Source of the DNA: Lachnoclostridium sp. UBA739
GTDB lineage: Bacteria; Bacillota_A; Clostridia; Lachnospirales; Lachnospiraceae
Direction: 5' to 3'
Length of the DNA: 21,031 nt
Assembly (NCBI GenBank): GCA_002297865.1
Contig: DBKX01000249.1
Span: 3,684-24,714, forward strand
The notes beneath the pieces are model-generated. The model had not been told where the DNA came from and did not search any database. It saw only the letters and a program-made list of their open reading frames with translations. Position 1 is the stretch's first letter. Each line of letters starts with the position of its first letter. Shown here piece by piece: positions 9,684 through 17,063 of this stretch. A program made the translations under genes and the position numbers.

Positions 9684-12600
9684 ATGTATACATTAAAAAA
9701 ATTGCTAAAGGATAGTTTTTTACAGAATAAAGAGAAGATTGCAATTAGTACGCAGGCCTATCAGATTACCTATCAGACATTAGAGTTCAGAGCAGATGCC
9801 ATAGGTCATAAGATCGAGCGGGCTGGTATAAAAGAACAAAGCTGTGTAGCGTGTATCTCCCATCAGGTGGAACACTATATTTACGTACTAATGGCATGCG
9901 TTAAATACAATCTTGTATTTATGCCAGTCAGTGCCAAATTTCCACACGACAGGTGCTTGGAAATGCTTAAGGAATCAGAGGCCAGTGTTATTGTGTGCGA
10001 CAGTAACCTAAATGATGAGGTAGACGGTTTCATTAGAGAACTAAAAACTCCTGTGAAGAGGTTGGAGATCGAACAGGCAGTGATTCCAGCAGATACACCA
10101 TCAGCATGGAAAGAGGCAGCTGATACTGCTCGCTCATATATTTACTTCACATCGGGAAGTCAAGGAAAGCCTAAGGGCATTGTGGGACAGGTAAAGGGAA
10201 TTGCACAGTTTATTACTTGGGAAGCAGAAACATTTGCAACAGACATTAGCGTACGTGTAGCACAAGTCACACCGCCTTGTCATGACCCGTTTTTGAGAGA
10301 TGTTTTATTGCCTCTTCACACTGGTGGGACAATCTGTATTCCTGAGAATGATAGGATGTTACTTGACTCACAGGAACTTGCCAAGTGGATGGAGAAAGAG
10401 AAGGTTACGTTATTACATTGTACGCCGAGTATGTTTCAGATCCTGTCTGCTGTTCCAGTAACAAAAAACAGTTTTCCAGATCTGCAAGTGATACTGCTTG
10501 CAGGAGAACTGTTAAAGCCAAATTGTATTAAAAACTGGTTTTCACTATTCCATGACAGAATGAAGTTTGTAAATCTGTATGGACCTACAGAAACAACACT
10601 GGCTAAACTTTTTCATATCATCAAAGAAAGTGATTTGGAAAGAAATGTGATTCCAGTTGGGAACACTATTCCTGGTGCAAGAGCGCTGGTTGTTTCAGAA
10701 GGCGGAAGAATATGCCGGACAGGACAAATGGGGGAAGTATGGATAAGAACACCATACCGTACATTAGGATACATTGCGAAAGAGATAAATGCAGATAAGT
10801 TTATACAAAATCCATTTAACAGTAAACCAGGTGATATCGTTTATAAAACTGGAGACCTTGGAAAATGGCTGGAAAATGATGAAATCGAATTATTAGGCCG
10901 TATTGACAGACAAGTAAAATTAAGAGGACACAGAATTGAATTAAGTGAAGTGGAAGCAGCACTTCAGGAATACGAAGGTGTGGAACAGGCAGCTGTAATT
11001 TATCTGGAAGAGCGCGAGACATTGTATGGATTTGTGCAAAGTACAAATGAAGGCGAAGATATAGAGGAAACGGAAATCTTATCATTTATCCGATCCAAGC
11101 TTCCAGATTATATGACTCCAGAGGTGATTAAGGTCCTTACAAGTTTACCGATTAATATGAATGCTAAACTTGATTATGGGAAGTTAAAAGAACTTGCAAA
11201 TAAGGACAAGCGAGAAATAATTGAGCCGGTAACACCTTTGGAAAAGCAGTTGAGTGAGATTTGTAAGAATATTTTTTCATGTTCAGAAGTCAGTATGGAA
11301 GATACCCTGTTTCGCATTGGTGCCAATTCGGTTAATATTCTACGGCTTGTAAATGAAGTAAATAGCCAGACCAACAGCCAGTTCACGTTATTTGATATTT
11401 TTGAAAACCGAAACAGAACGATACGTGAGTTAGCTGACGTTATTGAGAAAAATCGAGAAGCAGGTCATTCAAAGGTTACAATAACAAAAGCAGAACCAAA
11501 AGAATATTATAAAGCGGTACCAGAACAGCGGAGAATTTTTGTTCTGCAAAATATGGACAAGGAAAGCACAAACTATAATATAACTCGTGCCATTCAAGTA
11601 AAAGGAAGTATTACGAACCAGGAAATAGTGGAACAGGCAGAAACATTCTTACAGCGGTATGAATTGTTTCAAATTACCTTTCAGCAATTAGACAACGAAA
11701 TCGTACAAAGAGTAGGTAATTTTAGAATCAAGGCTGAAAGAATTTATTGCAAGGAAAAGGAAGTCACAGCATGTATCCATCGTTTTCGAAGACCTTTTGA
11801 CTTAGAGCAGGAACCTGGTATTCGGCTCGGATTAATCGAAACAGATAAGGATAACCGAATTCTGGTAGTTGATGTACATCATATCATTCTGGATGGACAT
11901 TCCATAAACAGATTGATACAGAAATTCTGTCTTTTCCTATCTGGAGTGGAAGGACAGAAAGAAAAAGTTACCTATTTGGATTATGCGGTATGGGTCAATG
12001 AGAATGAAGGGAAAAAGGCAAGAAATGAATCTTTAGCCTACTGGAAAGAAAAGTTTCGTGTGGTGCCGGAGCCGGTTATGCCTTACTGCATAAAAAAACG
12101 TCCATCTGTGTTCACTTATCGAGGAATGAAAGAGAGCATGCGGATATCATCTAAGATAAAAGAAGGGATTGTAAGACTGGCAAAAGAAAACAATACAACG
12201 GAGTTTGCTATACTGACTACCGCATTTGTCCTTTTACTAGAAAAATATACATTACAGAATGACATTACAATTGGGACCGTTACCAATGGAAGAGTCTGCG
12301 ATGAGATTAAGGATACCCTTGGGATGTTTGTAAAAACACTGCCTTTAAGAATTCAAATTGACCAAGAAAATACATTAGATCAGGTCATTACGCATGTAAA
12401 TGAAGTCTTGGGTGAGGCATATGAACATCAGGCAATATCATTCGAAGAACTCCTAGAAGAATTAGGTGTGGAACGAGATATGAGTCGTAATCCACTGTTT
12501 GATTACATGATTGTCATGCAGGAAGACAGAGAGGAAGAAACGGTCATAAACGGAACAGAATGGGCTTTGTATCCATACGATGATTTAAGCTCCAAATATG

Positions 12601-15600
12601 ATTTGACTTTAGAGATTCGAAGTACTGAGGAAGAATATCTGTGTGTTTTTGAATATTGTACGGATATTTTTGATGCAGGAACAATTGAGCTTTTGAAGCA
12701 GCATTTTGTCAATCTATTAGGAGAGATGATAGAAGGGGAAAGGAAACCAGTAAATCGAATTCGAATGGTATCCGATGAAGAGCAACAAAAAATTCTTTCC
12801 TATTCTCAGATGATGCATTTAGACAATAAGCCTGCAAATGCGGTGGAACAGTTTAGAAAAGAGGCTCAAACTTGTCAAGAACAGGTAGCTGTCATAGAAG
12901 ATGATAGGAAACTAACCTATCAGGAATTGGAACAAAAGTCTGACAGACTGGCTGGATATTTACTAGCTCATCACATAGAGGAAGGGGAACGGGTTGGAAT
13001 TTACGGTTCCCATTCCATTGAAATGATTGTAGGAATTCTTGCAGTCCTAAAATGTAAGGCGGCCTATGTACCGATAGATTCACAGCTTCCAGAAGAAAGA
13101 ATCCAGTACATATTAGAGGATAGTAAGGCTAGATTTCTATTGTCAGATGGAACAGGCAGTTATACATGGGAAGAAGGAACTGTACTGGACATATCTCAGA
13201 CCATGACCCTGGATATTGAGACAGTGCCTATGGATACACAGGACATAAGCCAGAAGATCGCCTATATCATATATACATCAGGAAGTACAGGAAAGCCAAA
13301 AGGGGTTCAGATGACCCATCAAAACCTGATGACGTACATCAAAGCATTTAGGGAATATGTGATAGACAAGCAACCGTTTGTGATGACACAAATGGCATCT
13401 ATCTCATTTGACGTTTCAATAGAAGAAATATTCGGAACCCTTCTTAATGGTGGGACTCTTATTCTCATAAAAAGAGAGCAGATGCTTGATTTAAAAGTAT
13501 TCCAGCAAATAGTAGAAGAACATCAAGTGGATTATGTCAGTGCATCACCAGCATTTGCAAGTGTACTCAACAAATGTGAGAATTCTTTGCCAATACGGAC
13601 CATGATTGTTGGAGGAGAAAATGTATTACCTCATTATGTGGATCATTTATCCGATTCCATGCACATCATCAATTCATATGGTCCAACGGAAACCTGTGTT
13701 GGTGCAACCTACTGTGTATTTGATAAAAATGTTCATAGTACAGATTTTCCAATTGGAAAGCCATTGCCAGGATACAATGTTTATATATTGAATGGGTACG
13801 ATGCGGTATGCGGATTTCAGACAATTGGTGAGATTTGTATCTCAGGAAAATGTGTATCAGAAGGCTATGTGGATTCAGCATTAAACGAAGGGCATTTTTG
13901 TATAGACAAATTAACTGGAGAGCGAATGTACCGAAGTGGAGACCTTGGGTACATGAATCTGGATGGACAGATAGAATTTGTAGCCAGAAAGGATAATCAG
14001 GTAAAAGTAAGAGGATATCGAATTGAGTGTGATGAAATTATACAAAATGCCATCGCATCAGGTCTGGTAGAAGATATGGTGGTAGAGGTATATGAAAATG
14101 AAGCAGGCGTAAAGCAATTATGTGCAGCATATACCAGTCCTGCCGATGTAGAAGAAAAATTGAGAGAGGTGTTGAGTAAAAAGCTACCAGCCTATATGGT
14201 TCCAGACATCATGATTCGCCTCGATACCATACCGATTACCCAAAATGGAAAAACCGATAGTAACAAAATAAAAGAACTGATACAAAAAAAGGCACCAAAG
14301 AAGCTTATAAAATATCCAGTAACGAAGCAGGAAAAGGAACTTGCAGCTATCTGGTCAAAGATTTTAAAGAAAGAGGATATTTCCATACAGGAAAATTTCT
14401 GGTCAGCTGGTGGCAATTCCATATTAGCATTGAGTATGATATCAGAAGCATTAAATGCAGGATTTCAGTTCACCATTAAGGATTTATTTGCTAACCTTAC
14501 ACTAGAGGAACTGGCAAGAAAGCAGCAAACAGAACATATACCGTCGGTTGGTCAGGTTGAGGAAGATAAGCCGCTAGAGGAAACGATTTCCGTAGCAGAA
14601 CAAGTGAAGCTCTTCCGAGAAAAGTTTCCTAGAACTACAGTGGAAAGCAGAGAGGTAAGACCATCATTTGTGCAAATGTTTTACCTTGGATTGAATCCAC
14701 AGTACATAAGTGATGTTGTTACAATAAAAGGAGATTACACTGGGGATCAGATAAGGAGTGCAGTAGAAATACTGATTAAAAATCAAGAACAGCTGCGATG
14801 TGGATATGAAATAAATAGCGCAGAAGATATTCGGTTAAAGGTATATCAGTACAAAGAGAATAGAATTTTTATTCCGTATCTGGATATCAGTTCTTATACA
14901 AAAGAGGAACAGAATCACCATATCAAAGCAGTAAAACAAACCCTGAAGGTTTCAAGAATGGACGTAGATTTACCGTATTGTTTGTTTGTTGTGAAGATGG
15001 AACAAGATGTATTTCATATCTATATTGATATTCAGCATGCATTTTATGATATGTTCTCTAATTTCGTAGTGAAGGAAGAGATTGTGAAAACGCTAAGTGG
15101 AAACAGTGCGTTTGGCGATGCCGAAAAATCAGAAGTAAAAATGGATAAGAATGACAGTAAGAATAAGGAAAACAATGTCCGAGAGCATTTTCAACTGGAT
15201 AGATTTTTTAAGGCATCCAATACACTTCGCAAGTTAACAAAGATTTATCCTAAGGAGTATACGAGGCTAACGAAAGAATACAGTATAGAAGCAGGCATCA
15301 GTGAAAAGGAAATCATGTACAAAAGTTACGAGCTGGCACTAGATTATCTGTTTGATTTGTTTGAAACGGAAGAGCTTCCTACATGGTTCATTTTCCATGG
15401 AAGGAAGGAACAGGATTATCAGAAGATAGGAGCCTATCTTGATATGATCCCACTTTTGGTTGATAGAAAACAAAAAGAAGTTGCTCTGAAGCTATTAGAA
15501 CAGAATCTAGAATATGTAAAACAGGAGCAGATCAACATAGCAGATACATTATTAGCAGAAGAAACAACAGAAAAACAAGATGTCAGTCAGTTAAGAAAAA

Positions 15601-15767
15601 TGATGAAAGAACAGTTTATTGTAATGAATTATCAAGGAGAACAAGAAGCATCAGAACAAGAGCAACAGCGGATGCAGTCTTTAGACGTTCCCATTTATAT
15701 GGCAGTAATGAGATATAAGAAGGATAAGATATACATAACATACGTAATGCCAGTAAACCCAGAGTAG
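9684..15767 (+). CDS. Two-module NRPS, A-PCP-C-A-PCP-C*, with divergent terminal condensation-like domain
   Basis: Starts directly with an A domain; its C partner is the last domain of the preceding protein. A1 about 3-510: FTSGSQGKPKG, LYGPTETT, YKTGDLGKW and NAKLD with the catalytic Lys. Its substrate loop reads HDPFLRD instead of the usual FDxSxxE, and the pocket D-P-R-H-L-A-L-L-A-K matches no code I know. PCP1: GANS, Ser549. C about 610-1045: HHIILDG with His732, His733 and Asp737, and MSRNPLFDYM. A2 about 1053-1535: YTSGSTGKPKG, SYGPTETC, YRSGDLGYM, TQNGK; pocket D-V-E-S-I-G-S-V-G-K, where Glu suggests a basic residue such as Lys or Orn (low confidence). PCP2: GGNS, Ser1579. Residues about 1643-2027 are a C/E-family domain with QHAFYDM where HHxxxDG is expected: the second His (1785) and the Asp (1789) remain, while the first His and the Gly are lost. 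There is no thioesterase or reductase, so the chain must be passed on, presumably to the protein at 17064. Confidence 0.93.
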   Translation: MYTLKKLLKDSFLQNKEKIAISTQAYQITYQTLEFRADAIGHKIERAGIKEQSCVACISHQVEHYIYVLMACVKYNLVFMPVSAKFPHDRCLEMLKESEASVIVCDSNLNDEVDGFIRELKTPVKRLEIEQAVIPADTPSAWKEAADTARSYIYFTSGSQGKPKGIVGQVKGIAQFITWEAETFATDISVRVAQVTPPCHDPFLRDVLLPLHTGGTICIPENDRMLLDSQELAKWMEKEKVTLLHCTPSMFQILSAVPVTKNSFPDLQVILLAGELLKPNCIKNWFSLFHDRMKFVNLYGPTETTLAKLFHIIKESDLERNVIPVGNTIPGARALVVSEGGRICRTGQMGEVWIRTPYRTLGYIAKEINADKFIQNPFNSKPGDIVYKTGDLGKWLENDEIELLGRIDRQVKLRGHRIELSEVEAALQEYEGVEQAAVIYLEERETLYGFVQSTNEGEDIEETEILSFIRSKLPDYMTPEVIKVLTSLPINMNAKLDYGKLKELANKDKREIIEPVTPLEKQLSEICKNIFSCSEVSMEDTLFRIGANSVNILRLVNEVNSQTNSQFTLFDIFENRNRTIRELADVIEKNREAGHSKVTITKAEPKEYYKAVPEQRRIFVLQNMDKESTNYNITRAIQVKGSITNQEIVEQAETFLQRYELFQITFQQLDNEIVQRVGNFRIKAERIYCKEKEVTACIHRFRRPFDLEQEPGIRLGLIETDKDNRILVVDVHHIILDGHSINRLIQKFCLFLSGVEGQKEKVTYLDYAVWVNENEGKKARNESLAYWKEKFRVVPEPVMPYCIKKRPSVFTYRGMKESMRISSKIKEGIVRLAKENNTTEFAILTTAFVLLLEKYTLQNDITIGTVTNGRVCDEIKDTLGMFVKTLPLRIQIDQENTLDQVITHVNEVLGEAYEHQAISFEELLEELGVERDMSRNPLFDYMIVMQEDREEETVINGTEWALYPYDDLSSKYDLTLEIRSTEEEYLCVFEYCTDIFDAGTIELLKQHFVNLLGEMIEGERKPVNRIRMVSDEEQQKILSYSQMMHLDNKPANAVEQFRKEAQTCQEQVAVIEDDRKLTYQELEQKSDRLAGYLLAHHIEEGERVGIYGSHSIEMIVGILAVLKCKAAYVPIDSQLPEERIQYILEDSKARFLLSDGTGSYTWEEGTVLDISQTMTLDIETVPMDTQDISQKIAYIIYTSGSTGKPKGVQMTHQNLMTYIKAFREYVIDKQPFVMTQMASISFDVSIEEIFGTLLNGGTLILIKREQMLDLKVFQQIVEEHQVDYVSASPAFASVLNKCENSLPIRTMIVGGENVLPHYVDHLSDSMHIINSYGPTETCVGATYCVFDKNVHSTDFPIGKPLPGYNVYILNGYDAVCGFQTIGEICISGKCVSEGYVDSALNEGHFCIDKLTGERMYRSGDLGYMNLDGQIEFVARKDNQVKVRGYRIECDEIIQNAIASGLVEDMVVEVYENEAGVKQLCAAYTSPADVEEKLREVLSKKLPAYMVPDIMIRLDTIPITQNGKTDSNKIKELIQKKAPKKLIKYPVTKQEKELAAIWSKILKKEDISIQENFWSAGGNSILALSMISEALNAGFQFTIKDLFANLTLEELARKQQTEHIPSVGQVEEDKPLEETISVAEQVKLFREKFPRTTVESREVRPSFVQMFYLGLNPQYISDVVTIKGDYTGDQIRSAVEILIKNQEQLRCGYEINSAEDIRLKVYQYKENRIFIPYLDISSYTKEEQNHHIKAVKQTLKVSRMDVDLPYCLFVVKMEQDVFHIYIDIQHAFYDMFSNFVVKEEIVKTLSGNSAFGDAEKSEVKMDKNDSKNKENNVREHFQLDRFFKASNTLRKLTKIYPKEYTRLTKEYSIEAGISEKEIMYKSYELALDYLFDLFETEELPTWFIFHGRKEQDYQKIGAYLDMIPLLVDRKQKEVALKLLEQNLEYVKQEQINIADTLLAEETTEKQDVSQLRKMMKEQFIVMNYQGEQEASEQEQQRMQSLDVPIYMAVMRYKKDKIYITYVMPVNPE

Positions 15768-15790
15768 TCTGATGATTAGAATAACAGAGC

Positions 15791-15809
15791 GTCACAAGTA
15801 GTTTGTGGC
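15791..15809 (+). other. Small hairpin just upstream of the transporter's ribosome binding site
   Basis: GTCACAA and TTTGTGGC-type arms can pair over seven base pairs (one G-U) around a five-base loop, ending five bases before the AGGAGG. No T-run follows, so it is not an intrinsic terminator. It could affect mRNA stability or access to the site, or mean nothing; short hairpins occur by chance. Confidence 0.3.
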
Positions 15810-15814
15810 AGAAT

Positions 15815-15820
15815 AGGAGG
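15815..15820 (+). promoter_or_regulatory. Shine-Dalgarno AGGAGG deciding the transporter start
   Basis: A perfect AGGAGG stands three bases before the ATG at 15824. It would lie inside the coding region if the upstream in-frame TTG at 15803 were used, so the ATG is preferred. This is the strongest ribosome binding site in the window. Confidence 0.8.
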
Positions 15821-15823
15821 AGT

Positions 15824-17044
15824 ATGAATAGGTTTGGATTTAAAAAAGTTCCGAAAGTAGTATGGGGAATATTCCTTGTTACTTTAGTTGTAAACTGTGG
15901 AAACTATATGGCACAGTTTATGTCAATTTTCTTTACTAACAAGTTGGGGATTAAACCTAACTATTCGGGAATCTATGTGTCGTTGGCAGGAATGGCATTT
16001 CTTCCAGGCTCATTAGCAGGGGGAAAGTTAAGTGATGTATGGGGAAAGAAAAAGGTATTTCTTACCTTTCAAGGATTGGAAATTATTGTAACAATTCTTA
16101 ATATGTTTATTTTTTCGAAAACGGTGACCCCAATTTTATTCATACTCAATGCCTTATTTGTTGCAGCGACAATACCAGTTTATAATTCCACTATTTTTGA
16201 AGTTTCTGATAATGATAATAAAAAGGATTGTCTGTCACTGTTCTTTGTGGGGACGAATATGGGAAATATGGTATCTAGCATTGTAGGTGCAGCATTTTTC
16301 TCGAAACATTACCAGCTATTGTTTGGTGTTGAGGTAATTATGAAGATATTATCTCTTATCATTTTTGGTTTTTTAGTAAATTACGATGCCCCTCAGAAAC
16401 CGCAACAGATAGAAAAAAAAGAGGAAGCACAAAAGGAAAAGTCAGAAAGTTTATGGAGTGTTTTATTCAAATACCCAACACTGCTTTTATTCAGCTTATC
16501 CTGTTGCTTGTTTTCTATTATTCTTTCTCAGAACACTTATGCACTTCCAATTCATCTGGATGCAGTGTTCGGGGATTTGGGAACAAGATATTATGGTATC
16601 GTATTAGGGATTAATGCATTTGTAATTGTAATTGGGACAAGTGTAATTAATAATCTTACGAGAAAGTATTATAAACTGAATCTGCTCTTAATCGCTACCG
16701 CACTGGTCGGATGTGGCTTTGGACTGATTTATTTTGGGCAGTTCTTTGGAATTTATGTGATAACTACCTTGCTGTGGTCATGTTCCGACATCCTAAACAC
16801 ACCAAATTCAAGTGCTTATATTTCGGAGTTTGCGCCACCAGATATGCTAGGAAGATTCGCAGCATGGATAAAAATTGTAACAGGAGCAGGATATGCGATT
16901 GGACCGATAGCAATTGGATTTATCATTGAACATAAGGGAAGCCGAATTGTATTTCCGATTCTATTTGCTATTGCTGTTATCAATTTTATCCTGTTATTGT
17001 TCATCAAGAATATGGAGAAGGCGGAAAACGGAAAAAACCGATGA
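15824..17044 (+). CDS. Major facilitator superfamily transporter, probable product exporter
   Basis: A 406-residue integral membrane protein, the usual size for a 12-helix MFS carrier. Hydrophobic segments run along the whole chain, beginning near residues 12-33. The family signature (motif A) is seen at about 66-77 as GGKLSDVWGKKK between the second and third helices. A charged central loop (QQIEKKEEAQKEKSES, around 195-212) separates the two six-helix halves. No signal peptide or extra domain is seen. The ATG at 15824 is chosen because of the AGGAGG in front of it. The gene lies 56 bases after the NRPS and 19 bases before the next PKS/NRPS gene, so it is co-transcribed with them. Export of the finished compound, giving self-protection, is the likely role, by analogy with other biosynthetic clusters; the transported substrate cannot be read from the sequence. 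It ends at an ordinary TGA. Confidence 0.9.
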   Translation: MNRFGFKKVPKVVWGIFLVTLVVNCGNYMAQFMSIFFTNKLGIKPNYSGIYVSLAGMAFLPGSLAGGKLSDVWGKKKVFLTFQGLEIIVTILNMFIFSKTVTPILFILNALFVAATIPVYNSTIFEVSDNDNKKDCLSLFFVGTNMGNMVSSIVGAAFFSKHYQLLFGVEVIMKILSLIIFGFLVNYDAPQKPQQIEKKEEAQKEKSESLWSVLFKYPTLLLFSLSCCLFSIILSQNTYALPIHLDAVFGDLGTRYYGIVLGINAFVIVIGTSVINNLTRKYYKLNLLLIATALVGCGFGLIYFGQFFGIYVITTLLWSCSDILNTPNSSAYISEFAPPDMLGRFAAWIKIVTGAGYAIGPIAIGFIIEHKGSRIVFPILFAIAVINFILLLFIKNMEKAENGKNR

Positions 17045-17048
17045 GAAT

Positions 17049-17053
17049 GGGGA
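17049..17053 (+). promoter_or_regulatory. Weak ribosome binding site for the PKS/NRPS at 17064
   Basis: GGGGA lies 10 bases before the ATG at 17064. An in-frame TGA at 17055-17057 rules out any longer start, so this ATG must be used. Translation may be coupled to the transporter gene, which ends 19 bases upstream. Confidence 0.5.
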
Positions 17054-17063
17054 TTGAATTCAT

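Noticed and set aside
15803..15823. TTG start at 15803 for the transporter, seven residues longer
   Set aside because: The AGGAGG at 15815-15820 would fall inside the gene, and the ATG at 15824 follows it directly. The TTG has no ribosome binding site and sits within the small hairpin.
15768..15823. Transcription terminator or promoter between the NRPS and the transporter
   Set aside because: The hairpin at 15791-15809 has no T-run, and there is no room for or sight of a convincing -35/-10 pair. Continuous transcription is more likely.
16711..16929. Short + strand frame of 72 codons inside the transporter gene
   Set aside because: It overlaps conserved membrane helices of the transporter, which has clear family features, and has no ribosome binding site of its own.
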